A stretch of DNA of 64,000 nucleotides from an uncultured Bacilli bacterium. Its GTDB lineage: Bacteria > Bacillota_I > Bacilli_A > RF39 > UBA660. The notes under the pieces were generated by a model. It ran no database searches, was not told the DNA's origin, and saw only the letters and a list, made by a program, of their open reading frames with translations. Positions 52,239-61,111 of this stretch are shown here, piece by piece; the first letter of the stretch is position 1; each line of letters starts with the position of its first letter. The position numbers were made by a program, and so were the translations under genes. The DNA lies in assembly GCA_934176955.1 (NCBI GenBank), contig CAKPOS010000003.1, positions 56,725-120,724 on the forward strand. Direction: 5' to 3'.

Positions 52239-52544
52239 ATGGAAAAACAAAATAGAGAGACCTCTAAATTGATTACTATTACAGCTTTTTTAATTGGCTA
52301 TGTTCTAATAGACAGATTAAATAGCAATGAACAAAATGCTTTAGGCAATTTTTTTATGTTAATTGGACAGACACTCTGTACATCAGGAAGTGAAAATTTT
52401 AGAAGAGATTGTAAAAATATTTCTAATCCTATCAATCAAGACGTGAATCAAAATCATCAACAAGATCTTTCAAAAGAAGATTTAGTGCGTGTACTTAAAA
52501 ATGCTAGAGATGTTTTTAATGATGAGATTAATAAGTTGGACTAA
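52239..52544 (+). CDS. Small hypothetical membrane protein
   Basis: 101 residues with one or two hydrophobic stretches (about 10-25 and 35-50) and an Asn/Gln-rich polar tail with a terminal helix (LVRVLKNARDVFNDEINKL). No ribosome site is clear, which lowers confidence. No family recognised. Confidence 0.5.
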   Translation: MEKQNRETSKLITITAFLIGYVLIDRLNSNEQNALGNFFMLIGQTLCTSGSENFRRDCKNISNPINQDVNQNHQQDLSKEDLVRVLKNARDVFNDEINKLD

Positions 52545-52607
52545 AAAATACTTTTCTTTTTTTCTCGTTTTTGGTAAAATAATTATAGAATAGAAAGAGG
52601 CAAAAAA

Positions 52608-54194
52608 ATGATAAAGTCGTTTATATTTCTATTAAAATACAAAATATTAAAAGATCCAATCAATCTATCTTATCATCCACAAGAGTTTTTTCAATTAAAT
52701 AAAAATACCCAAAGAAAAGTTCTAGATCAGTATTTTCTTAAATTAGAAAAAACATTTCCTATAGATACTTACTTTAATACTAAGGAAGCAAGATATTACC
52801 AAGATAATGAAGAAGTTAGTTTTTATCACTGCTACTATTTTGACAAATTAGCAATAGAATTAAATCCTAATAATATTTCATTAATTGATAAATTTAAACT
52901 TGATCAAGAAAAACTAGATTATTTAGTGTCTTATTATTTAACTATTGTTCAAGAAGATAATCTATCCTTTAACATTGAAAATTTATTAATCTATCCTGAA
53001 AAACTTCCTTTAGCGCTAAGTCAAAATATTGATTTTATGCATTATGCTATAGAAAAAGATTTTAAAAATATAAAATATTTAGTTTACAATGAAAAATGTT
53101 TTACTCAACAAAGAGCATTAATTCAACTTTCTTTAGTCAAAGCAAGAGAAATTAATGCTCCCTTAGATATATTCTTAAAAAAAGATCATACTCTTTCTAA
53201 AGAGTTAAAAAATAACTTTGATTTTATTTTATATTTAATCGAAAATAATATTTGCTATATTGAATATTTAACAGAAGAAATTCTAAATCAAACTACTCCT
53301 ACTAGTAAAGATTTATTAACAAAAACAATTATTACTTCATTAAAGAAAAATCCAGAATCATTAAAAATCGTAGAAAAGAACTTTGCTATTGCAACAGAAT
53401 TAAATGAAAATTTAGAATTTATTGAATACTTAATTTCTGATAATATTCAAAATATTTCTTATATTAATTGGCAACATTTACCAGATAAAGCAAGAAATGA
53501 TATGATTAATTATCTAACAAAAAAACTAGAAGAAAATCATCAGACAATTGATATTATGAAGTATCCTTTTTATCATTTCTTCTTTGAAAATTATGCTTTT
53601 ATGAATTATCTTATTCAAAGTGATTTTCGCTGGATAGCAGTAAGCCAAGTAAACGAAAAGGAAAACCAAGATAAATTAATTGATTTAAGCTTAAAAAAAA
53701 TGAAACAAACAAATTATAAATTTAAATTAGAAGATTTTTTAGAAGATGGCAAACACATGAATTCTCATTTAGTTGAAAATAAAAAGATGCTAGGATATTT
53801 TTTTCAAAATCAAGTTCCTATTGTTTGGTATATCAATTTTTTTCAATTAAATCATCCTAAAAATGTTGTGGAAAATATCCTCTTTTTCATTGAAAAAAAA
53901 GATTACGAATTTCATAATGAAGAATTTTTAGTGAATGGGAAATATCCTATTCCTTTAAGCAATAGTTATCGTTTTATGCGTTTTTGTATTGATAAGAATT
54001 TTAACAATTTAGCTTATATTGATTTATCAATGTTAGACAAAAGAGAATTAAAAAGAATCATCAATTATGCTTTTAGAATGGTCTATTACATTAGAGGAAA
54101 TAACAAAAAGTTAAATTTTGATTTTGAAGGGTATTTTCAAAATTCCGATATTATTCATGATCAGTATTTTCAGGAATGTTTAAAAAGTTTATGA
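52608..54194 (+). CDS. Repeat protein of unknown function
   Basis: 528 residues. At least six degenerate repeats, spaced 60-75 residues, share a core in which N..F..Y.I......I.Y recurs (NIDFMHYAIEKDFKNIKYL; NFDFILYLIENNICYIEYL; NLEFIEYLISDNIQNISYI; NYAFMNYLIQ; NKKMLGYFFQNQVPIVWYI; SYRFMRFCIDKNFNNLAYI). Probably an alpha-helical solenoid in the cytosol. AAGAGG precedes the ATG. No enzyme motif is seen. It is followed by another unknown gene with its own promoter. Confidence 0.75.
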   Translation: MIKSFIFLLKYKILKDPINLSYHPQEFFQLNKNTQRKVLDQYFLKLEKTFPIDTYFNTKEARYYQDNEEVSFYHCYYFDKLAIELNPNNISLIDKFKLDQEKLDYLVSYYLTIVQEDNLSFNIENLLIYPEKLPLALSQNIDFMHYAIEKDFKNIKYLVYNEKCFTQQRALIQLSLVKAREINAPLDIFLKKDHTLSKELKNNFDFILYLIENNICYIEYLTEEILNQTTPTSKDLLTKTIITSLKKNPESLKIVEKNFAIATELNENLEFIEYLISDNIQNISYINWQHLPDKARNDMINYLTKKLEENHQTIDIMKYPFYHFFFENYAFMNYLIQSDFRWIAVSQVNEKENQDKLIDLSLKKMKQTNYKFKLEDFLEDGKHMNSHLVENKKMLGYFFQNQVPIVWYINFFQLNHPKNVVENILFFIEKKDYEFHNEEFLVNGKYPIPLSNSYRFMRFCIDKNFNNLAYIDLSMLDKRELKRIINYAFRMVYYIRGNNKKLNFDFEGYFQNSDIIHDQYFQECLKSL

Positions 54195-54223
54195 TTTACA
54201 CTGCACTAATTTTGTGCTAAAAT
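54195..54223 (+). promoter_or_regulatory. Promoter of the 54247 gene
   Basis: TTTACA (54195-54200), a 17-bp spacer, TAAAAT (54218-54223), 23 bases before the ATG. Confidence 0.7.
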
Positions 54224-54246
54224 ACTTAATCAAATGAGGTGTAAAA

Positions 54247-55167
54247 ATGAGAAAGAACAATACCAAACAATTAGAAGATTGGATTAGCATTGCAGCAACT
54301 ATTCAAAAAATATATCAGGATTTAGCAAAAGATAAAATCAATCATCAAGAAGAAAAATATCAAAGTGATTTAGAAATGCTAAAAATGTGTATTGATTTAG
54401 AAAACAAAATTTATCAAAGTTTAGGAGTAACAGTAGCCAATCTTGAAGATTATTATCAACAAATTGAGCAATTAGTCCAACAAAAAAAATATTCTTTTCA
54501 AAAGAAAGAGGCTATTTGGAATCGATTAGATAGATATCTTTTAACTTTAGAATTTTTAAATCCTTTTCTTTCTATGCAAGAAGATATTAATATGAATGAA
54601 CTAGAAAATGAAATAGCAATTGAAATTCAATTTGATACAGAATATCTTAAACATTTCTTTTTTAGAATAAAAGAAGAATTAAACCAAGCAAAGACTAAAA
54701 GAGAAAAAGAGAGAATCATTCATTGTTATTATGATACTTTATTTGAATTTAAGTTATCTGAACATTTATTAGCAAATCCTAGGGTATTAAAAGATTTCAC
54801 TTTATCTGAAAGAGAGAAATGTCTTTTGTTTTATCAAAATCCATATGAAGTAAATGAATATTATCGATCACAAAGTAATCATTGGATTGATGAAATCATT
54901 CAACAAATATTTGATAAAAATTTTTCCATAAAAAGTATTAAAGGAATCAAAACAAAAATTAATTTAGAAGTCATTCTTTCTATTTTAACGAAAGAAGAAG
55001 CCTCTAATCTTCTTCATCAGATTTATCGAAATTTTTTAAATAATCCCAATTATAATGGCAATTCTGTTATTAAAGAAAAATTAAATTTTTTAAGTACAAC
55101 AATAGGAGAATTTTATCAAAATCCAATTTCTGTTTCAAACAAGTCTAAGGTGAGAACATTATCTTAG
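54247..55167 (+). CDS. Hypothetical helical protein
   Basis: 306 residues, almost wholly helical and charged, with no membrane segment or catalytic motif. Own promoter, GAGGTG ribosome site and terminator. No family recognised. Confidence 0.7.
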   Translation: MRKNNTKQLEDWISIAATIQKIYQDLAKDKINHQEEKYQSDLEMLKMCIDLENKIYQSLGVTVANLEDYYQQIEQLVQQKKYSFQKKEAIWNRLDRYLLTLEFLNPFLSMQEDINMNELENEIAIEIQFDTEYLKHFFFRIKEELNQAKTKREKERIIHCYYDTLFEFKLSEHLLANPRVLKDFTLSEREKCLLFYQNPYEVNEYYRSQSNHWIDEIIQQIFDKNFSIKSIKGIKTKINLEVILSILTKEEASNLLHQIYRNFLNNPNYNGNSVIKEKLNFLSTTIGEFYQNPISVSNKSKVRTLS

Positions 55168-55175
55168 ATTCTTTT
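55144..55175 (+). terminator. Terminator of the 54247 gene
   Basis: TCTAAG (55144-55149) pairs with CTTAGA (55163-55168); a T-rich run follows. The stem contains the stop codon. Confidence 0.55.
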
Positions 55176-55244
55176 TATTTACTATTAATTAAACTTCTAC
55201 CTCAAGTAGGATAGACTATGATATAATGATATTGTGATTAGGAT

Positions 55245-55943
55245 ATGAAAAAGAAGATAAATTATTATACCTATACTTTTGATATGAAATGGTTAAATAT
55301 TTTAGCTATTGTCCTTTTTCTCCTCATTTCTATTCCTATTTATTGGTTAGAAAAAAAACAAATTTTCATCATTCATCTTGATATAATAGAATTATTTATT
55401 GCCATGTTTTTTTATTTAATTCTTCATGAACTTTTTCATGGAATAGGTTTTTTACTGATAAAAGATATCAATTTAAGGAATATAACTTGGGGAATAGCCT
55501 TAGAAAAAGGAGTTTTCTATTGTATGTGCAAGAAAAACATTCATAAAAAAGATATTTTACTTACCTTATCTTTACCTGTTGTATTTTTAGGAGGAGTAAC
55601 TTTACTCATAGGTCTTATGATTCATTCTTATGAATTAACCTTTTTGTCCATTTTAAATATAACAAGTTCTATTGGAGATATAATGATGATGATTTATTTT
55701 TTTAAATGTCCTAGTGATATTATTTACCTTGATCTAGATGACGCTACTTCCTTTACTGTAATTTCTTTTGATGATTTATCTAAAATAAAAGTTTTAGGAA
55801 TAGCTTTAAAAGAAAAGGGAATCTATACTTCTAAAATGAAAAGTCATGATCGAAGAAATTTGGTAATTTCTAAACCATCTTATTTCTTAATAGGATTTAT
55901 TCTATTCTTAATTGTTTTGAAAATAGTAGGAGGGATAATGTGA
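55245..55943 (+). CDS. DUF3267-type membrane zincin
   Basis: 232 residues with about five membrane helices. YLILHELFHGIGF holds an HExxH-type metal motif within a helix, and a later acidic position (SIGDIMMM) fits DUF3267 membrane peptidase-like proteins. The substrate is unknown. A TATAAT box lies upstream, and its TGA stop overlaps the GTG start of the next gene. Confidence 0.8.
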   Translation: MKKKINYYTYTFDMKWLNILAIVLFLLISIPIYWLEKKQIFIIHLDIIELFIAMFFYLILHELFHGIGFLLIKDINLRNITWGIALEKGVFYCMCKKNIHKKDILLTLSLPVVFLGGVTLLIGLMIHSYELTFLSILNITSSIGDIMMMIYFFKCPSDIIYLDLDDATSFTVISFDDLSKIKVLGIALKEKGIYTSKMKSHDRRNLVISKPSYFLIGFILFLIVLKIVGGIM

Positions 55944-56842
55944 ATTTAGTAGTAATGGCTGCTGGTATGGGAAGTCGTTTTGGTGGATTAAAGCAACTAA
56001 CGCCAGTTGGCCCACATGGGGAATTTTTGATTGATTACTCAATATATGACGCCAAAAAAGCTGGAGTGAACAAAGTAATTTTTGTCATCAGAAAAGATAT
56101 GGAAGAAGATTTTAGAAAAACAATAGGAAAAAGAATAGAAAAATTTATTGAAGTTTGTTATGCCTATCAAGAATTAGAAGATACACCAATTTTAGTAGAG
56201 CAAAAAAGAAGTAAACCTTGGGGAACAGGACAAGCCTTACTTGCTAGTAGAAACCAAGTCGATGCACCATTCATGGTCATTAATGCAGATGATTTTTATG
56301 GAAGAGATGCTTTTATGAAATTAGGAAAATTTTTAAAAGAAATCAAAACAACAGAAAAAAATCATTATGCTATGGTAGCGTATTTGTTAAAAAATACTTT
56401 AAGCGATAATGGCAGTGTATCAAGAGGAATCTGTGAAATTGATGATGGTTTCTTAAAGAAAGTAACAGAATGTACAAAGATTGAACGACAAGGAAATAAA
56501 ATTATTTCGTATGGAGAAGAAGTACAAGAATTAGCAGAAGATACATTAGTATCTCTTAACTTATTTGGGTTTACCAAAGAAATATTTAAAGAAGCAAGCA
56601 AATATTTTAAAGAATTTTTGCTTCAAGAAAAAGACTTAGAGAAAAAAGAATTTTATTTACCATCTATCGTTCAAAAGACAATTGATGAAGGAAATTCAGA
56701 TATGAAAGTTCTTTCAACAACCTCTTCCTTTCATGGAATGACTTACAAGGAAGATATGGATAAATTAAAAGAATACATAAAAGGGTTAATTCAAGAGGGA
56801 ATTTATCCCGAAAAACTATGGGAGGAAAATAATGAAAAATAA
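55940..56842 (+). CDS. Sugar-phosphate nucleotidyltransferase-like protein
   Basis: 300 residues. It starts NLVVMAAGMGSRFGGLKQLTPVG, the glycine-rich nucleotide-binding signature of NTP transferases that make NDP-sugars, followed by VINADDFYG with the metal-binding acid. The GTG start overlaps the upstream stop and has GGAGGG before it. Substrate sugar and nucleotide are unknown. The downstream polytopic protein and GT2 enzyme suggest surface glycan synthesis. Confidence 0.82.
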   Translation: MNLVVMAAGMGSRFGGLKQLTPVGPHGEFLIDYSIYDAKKAGVNKVIFVIRKDMEEDFRKTIGKRIEKFIEVCYAYQELEDTPILVEQKRSKPWGTGQALLASRNQVDAPFMVINADDFYGRDAFMKLGKFLKEIKTTEKNHYAMVAYLLKNTLSDNGSVSRGICEIDDGFLKKVTECTKIERQGNKIISYGEEVQELAEDTLVSLNLFGFTKEIFKEASKYFKEFLLQEKDLEKKEFYLPSIVQKTIDEGNSDMKVLSTTSSFHGMTYKEDMDKLKEYIKGLIQEGIYPEKLWEENNEK

Positions 56843-58322
56843 CAAAAGACCACTAATTATTGTGAGCATCATCATCATCTTAATGATATGTGCTGCTTTT
56901 ACATCAAGAAGTTTTCAAAATGACACATTTTATACCATTAAAGTAGGGGAATCTATTGTCAAAAATGGAATAGATATGAAAGATCATTTTTCTATTCACA
57001 AATTAGCGTATACTTATCCGCATTGGCTATATGATGTTATCACCTATAAACTATATCAACTAGGAGGATTAGAAGGATTATATCAATGTACAATACTGAT
57101 TTTTATGATTATTGGTATTATTTTCTATTTGATGAATATTAAGAAAAATAAAAGTTATTTTGTTAGCTTATTGTTTAGTATTTTAGCTATGATTATGCTA
57201 GCAAGATTTGTAACAGCAAGAGCACAACTCATTACCTATTTACTATTTTTAATTGAAATTATCTTCATCGAAAATCTGCTACAAGATGGGAAAAAATGGA
57301 ATCTGATAGGTTTATTCCTAATCAGTATTTTAATCGCCAATCTTCATGCAGCAGTATGGCCATTTTACTTCATTTTAATGCTACCATATTTATTTGAGTA
57401 TCTAATAACAAAAATAGTTAGCAAAATAAAAAATAAACCTAAACTAGGTATCTTTGAAAAGAAAATAGACCTTGTCCAAAATAAAAATATTAAATATTTG
57501 GGATTCATTTTTCTAATTAGTTTACCTCTAGGATTATTAACACCAATTGGGGATGTTCCTTATACTTACTTTATTAAAATTTTACAAGGAAACACTATGC
57601 AATATATCAATGAACATAAACCATTAGTATTAATTGAAAACTTCTTTGTTATCGGCTATCTTTTCATCTTACTGATTCCTTTAATTTTCACTAAAGTAAA
57701 AATTCGTCTTTCTGATTTAATCATGATATTAGGCTTATTATTCATGTCATTTTTATCCGTAAGACATATTGCCTTATTAGCAGTAGTAGGAATGTTTTAT
57801 TTATGTCGTTTAATCTCTAATATCGGCTTAATCAACAGCAAAAAAACATTAGATTTTGAATTGCCTTGGTATAGTGTCTTTATCGTTTTAGTAACGATTA
57901 TCATTACATCAGGAATTGTTTATAACATTAATAGAAAAGAAGAGTTTATTGATACCAATACTTATCCTGTAACAATGGTAGATTACATGAAAAAAAATCT
58001 AGATATGAAAAAAGTCAAACTTTATAATGAATATGATTTTGGTAGCTATCTAATTTATCAAGACATTAAAGTATTTGTTGATTCAAGAAGTGATTTATAT
58101 ACTAAACCATTCAATCATCAAACCGATATCTTTAATGAATCGATGAAAATCACGGAAAAATATGGTAGAGTATTTCAAAAATATGGAATTACCCATATCT
58201 TAATTTATAAAGATACTGACTTAAATCAAATTTTAGCCGCATCACCAAATTATAAACTTCTTCATAAAGAGGGAAGATTCATGCTATATGAATATACGGT
58301 TAATGTTGAAAAGGAAGCATAA
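56832..58322 (+). CDS. Polytopic membrane protein, possible GT-C glycosyltransferase
   Basis: 496 residues with about 11 membrane helices. The first external loop (SRSFQNDTFYTIKVGESI, then YPHWLYD) and the C-terminal external domain (EYDFGSYLIYQDIKVFVDSRSD) are typical of uncharacterised GT-C-like proteins. It overlaps the nucleotidyltransferase gene by 11 bases. Glycosyltransfer is an inference from topology and neighbours. Confidence 0.65.
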   Translation: MKNNKRPLIIVSIIIILMICAAFTSRSFQNDTFYTIKVGESIVKNGIDMKDHFSIHKLAYTYPHWLYDVITYKLYQLGGLEGLYQCTILIFMIIGIIFYLMNIKKNKSYFVSLLFSILAMIMLARFVTARAQLITYLLFLIEIIFIENLLQDGKKWNLIGLFLISILIANLHAAVWPFYFILMLPYLFEYLITKIVSKIKNKPKLGIFEKKIDLVQNKNIKYLGFIFLISLPLGLLTPIGDVPYTYFIKILQGNTMQYINEHKPLVLIENFFVIGYLFILLIPLIFTKVKIRLSDLIMILGLLFMSFLSVRHIALLAVVGMFYLCRLISNIGLINSKKTLDFELPWYSVFIVLVTIIITSGIVYNINRKEEFIDTNTYPVTMVDYMKKNLDMKKVKLYNEYDFGSYLIYQDIKVFVDSRSDLYTKPFNHQTDIFNESMKITEKYGRVFQKYGITHILIYKDTDLNQILAASPNYKLLHKEGRFMLYEYTVNVEKEA

Positions 58323-58341
58323 TACTATTGCTTCTTTTTTA
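58314..58341 (+). terminator. Terminator after the GT-C-like gene
   Basis: GAAGCA (58314-58319) pairs with TGCTTC (58329-58334), then TTTTTT; overlaps the stop. Confidence 0.7.
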
Positions 58342-58570
58342 AACACATCATTTGGGCAAATTTCTCATAAACGTTATATAAATGTGCAAAAGTTGTTTCT
58401 TCTTCCTCTAACAAAAAATTATATTTCTCATTCCATTTTTCTTTATCTTGAAAAGAAAATCCATACTCTTTAAGTGTAGCATGATGTTCTTTTTCTAAAG
58501 CAATTCTCTTTAATTTTAATTCTAAAAGTTTGATTTTTGTCACAAAGTATTCATAATCATATTTGTTCAT
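58325..58570 (-). CDS. Small coiled-coil protein
   Basis: 81 residues from ATG 58570, which has a strong AGAGGTGG about 7 nt upstream; upstream in-frame codons to 58612 lie across that site. Charged, helical, with KIKLLELKLKRIALEKEH forming a heptad-like stretch. Convergent with the GT-C-like gene. No family recognised. Confidence 0.65.
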   Translation of the reverse strand: MNKYDYEYFVTKIKLLELKLKRIALEKEHHATLKEYGFSFQDKEKWNEKYNFLLEEEETTFAHLYNVYEKFAQMMCLKKKQ

Positions 58571-58752
58571 ATTTGTACCACCTCTATTAAATTTCTTACC
58601 TAATTTTAACATAAATAAAAAAAATTTAAGATTAGTCTAGCTGAAAGTTAATTTTAAGAACGGAGAAGTGAAAAGTTTAACTAGAGGTTAGTTTACTATC
58701 ACAAATAAAAAAATTGGCGTATAATAAAAATACTGTTAAGGAAGTGATATCG

Positions 58753-59778
58753 TTGAATAAGAATAAAGTAAGTATTATTATTCCTGTATACAACGGAGAA
58801 CGATACTTAAAAAATTGTTTAGATTCATTAATTCATCAATCATTAAAAGAAATCGAAATTATTGCCATTGATGATGCATCAACAGATCATTCATTTTCTA
58901 TATTAAAGGAGTATTCCAGGAAAAGTTCTAAAATAAAAATTTATCAAAATCTAAAAAATCTCGGTACTGGGGCAACAAGAAATAGGGGATTAGCGCTTGC
59001 TGATGGAGAATATATTGGTTTTGTCGACTGTGATGATTATGTTAGTAAAACAATGTATCAAGTAATGTATGAATTAGCTAAAGAAAATAAGTCACCAGAT
59101 ATCATTGAAACAAAAATAATGTTCGTTAAAGATAATTGTTATTTAAATCAAGATTTATCTTATTTATTTAACAAAGGGAATCAATTAATTCAAAAAAAAA
59201 CTAAAATTACAGAGTTACCCAATTTAAGTCCATCTGTTTGTAATAAAATTTTTAAAAAATCCTTTTTAAAAGGAAAAAAATTTATCGAAAACTGTAAATG
59301 GGAAGACATTTTATTTACCACTGTATCAGGAATCAAAGCCAAAAGTATTTTAGAAGTAAGAAGTAGTGATTATTTTTATCGAAGAGATATTTCAAGGGGA
59401 GTTTCTTCAATCAATTATCAACCTAACGATAAAATTTTAGATATTTTTAAAATTACAGATGGAATCATGAATTCCGTTCACTTTATCCAAAAGAAAAAGT
59501 ATCAAGAATCTTTGAAGATGATTTGCTTTGCTGCTATTTTTAAAAGAGTAGAAGAATTGGAACACTGGAATATTAGCAAGCAAAAAATTAACGAAATAAA
59601 AAAACTAATCTATCAATTGGCCTATCAGAAGTATGGCAATCTTAAAAATATTGATTTTAATCTCTTTAGTGCCATGGCAAAAGAAGACATTACCAAAGAG
59701 TATATTCAACTTGCCAATGAACAAGAAAACTTAAGTCAGCATAACTGTAAAGTTAGAAAAAAAGGGAGAAAGAATTGA
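58753..59778 (+). CDS. GT2-family glycosyltransferase
   Basis: 341 residues from TTG 58753, with AAGGAAGTG upstream; an earlier TTG at 58714 would sit before the TATAAT box (58720-58725) and so cannot be in the message. The protein begins NKNKVSIIIPVYNGERYL, the family start, with DDASTD and the metal-binding GFVDCDDYV. A helical C-terminus follows. It probably transfers a sugar from an NDP-sugar to a surface glycan; donor and acceptor unknown. Confidence 0.9.
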   Translation: MNKNKVSIIIPVYNGERYLKNCLDSLIHQSLKEIEIIAIDDASTDHSFSILKEYSRKSSKIKIYQNLKNLGTGATRNRGLALADGEYIGFVDCDDYVSKTMYQVMYELAKENKSPDIIETKIMFVKDNCYLNQDLSYLFNKGNQLIQKKTKITELPNLSPSVCNKIFKKSFLKGKKFIENCKWEDILFTTVSGIKAKSILEVRSSDYFYRRDISRGVSSINYQPNDKILDIFKITDGIMNSVHFIQKKKYQESLKMICFAAIFKRVEELEHWNISKQKINEIKKLIYQLAYQKYGNLKNIDFNLFSAMAKEDITKEYIQLANEQENLSQHNCKVRKKGRKN

Positions 59779-59804
59779 CAAGTGAATTTAAAAATTCATA
59801 TAAT
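59775..59804 (+). promoter_or_regulatory. Promoter of the TVP38-like gene
   Basis: TTGACA (59775-59780), overlapping the upstream stop codon, an 18-bp spacer and TATAAT (59799-59804). Confidence 0.8.
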
Positions 59805-59840
59805 GGAGATAGATAAAATTTAAAGGAAAGAAGGGAGAAA

Positions 59841-60422
59841 ATGGGCAAAAATAAATTACAAAAAATTTTTAATATCATTACCTTAATTACAACTGTACTA
59901 TTAATTGCTTTTATTATTTATGCCTTTAAATTAGGACTATTAGAAGATAAGAATATTCTTATTCAATATATGAAAAAATTTGGAATATTTGCGGGTTTAT
60001 TCTTCATTCTTTTACAAATTGCTCAAGTTGTATTTCCGGTTATTCCAGGAGGGGCAAGTTGTTTAGCTGGTGTTTTAGCATTTGGACCAGTATTAGGATT
60101 TATTTATAATTATATTGGACTTGCCTTAGGTTCATTAATTGCCTTTCTTCTTTCTAGAATTTATGGAATAAAAATAGTAGAAAAATTCTTCCCTGAAGAA
60201 ACAATTAATAAGTATTTAAAGTATATCCAAAATAATCGATTTACCTCTATCTTCTTTTGGGGAATTTTTTTACCAGGACTTCCAGATGATTTATTATGTT
60301 ATATAGCAGGATTAAGTAAAATGAGATTAAAAACTTTTATCTTAATTATTTTGATTGGAAAACCTTTTGCCTTAATTTTTTATAGTTTATTTTCTTATTA
60401 TCTACCAGCACTTTCCGATTGA
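59841..60422 (+). CDS. TVP38/TMEM64 (DedA-superfamily) membrane protein
   Basis: 193 residues, about five to six helices. The conserved core reads FPVIPGGASCLAGVLAFGP, and the later block FFWGIFLPGLPDDLLCYIAGLSKM carries the proline/acidic motif of the family. DedA-superfamily proteins are thought to move or scramble phospholipids. It has its own consensus promoter and AAGGGAG site. Confidence 0.9.
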   Translation: MGKNKLQKIFNIITLITTVLLIAFIIYAFKLGLLEDKNILIQYMKKFGIFAGLFFILLQIAQVVFPVIPGGASCLAGVLAFGPVLGFIYNYIGLALGSLIAFLLSRIYGIKIVEKFFPEETINKYLKYIQNNRFTSIFFWGIFLPGLPDDLLCYIAGLSKMRLKTFILIILIGKPFALIFYSLFSYYLPALSD

Positions 60423-60473
60423 CAAAGTGTTTTTCTTTTTGTATGATAAATATCATGAAAGAAGGATGAAATT

Positions 60474-61058
60474 ATGTCATGCAGTTATTACCAATTTCAT
60501 GAGGGAATATTTAGTGGAGACTATTGGTGCAATAAAACAAACCAAAGAGTAGCAGAAGCAGAGTATTATAAATATTGCCGTGATTATAACTATAACGAAT
60601 GTCCAATCTATCGAAAAGAAGAATCAAGTGGTTGTTTTATCACAACGGTTTGCTGTCAAATTTTAGGATTAAATGATCACGATTTATTATTGAATGATTT
60701 CAGAAACTTTCGTGATAATATTTTACAAAAAAGTGAAAAATATTATGATACCCTAAAAGAATATGATGTTATCGGTCCAGTCATTGCCAACAAAATTTTA
60801 CAAGATAAAGAGAGAAAAAAATTAGCAGTTGGAATCTATCAAAATGCCTTAAAGCCTATTCATCAGTCTATTCAACAAAAAGATTATGATAAAGCCGTAG
60901 AAAAGTACTATGTTATGACATTAATGCTAATTCAGTATTATCACTTAAAACATTCCTATAATAAAATTAAAGAAGAAAACTATCATTATGAAGATTTTGT
61001 CCCAAATTTAGCAGGACACGGCAGAAAAAAAGTGAAGAAAAACAACATTCCAAAATAA
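60474..61058 (+). CDS. Cysteine-rich CFI-motif protein
   Basis: 194 residues. The N-terminal part has four spaced cysteines (3, 19, 35, 43) that could bind a metal. Then comes SSGCFITTVCC followed by helices beginning NDFRNFRDNIL. The CFITT motif followed by L..FR...L is seen in many uncharacterised bacterial proteins. Soluble; function unknown. AAGGATG precedes the ATG. Confidence 0.7.
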   Translation: MSCSYYQFHEGIFSGDYWCNKTNQRVAEAEYYKYCRDYNYNECPIYRKEESSGCFITTVCCQILGLNDHDLLLNDFRNFRDNILQKSEKYYDTLKEYDVIGPVIANKILQDKERKKLAVGIYQNALKPIHQSIQQKDYDKAVEKYYVMTLMLIQYYHLKHSYNKIKEENYHYEDFVPNLAGHGRKKVKKNNIPK

Positions 61059-61111
61059 TAATTTACGAATAAAAATATAAATAATATAATAAAAAAAATC
61101 GAGGTGGTAAA

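Noticed and set aside
58714..58752. Upstream TTG as start of the GT2 gene
   Set aside because: It lies before the TATAAT box and so would not be in the transcript; the TTG at 58753 gives the usual family N-terminus.
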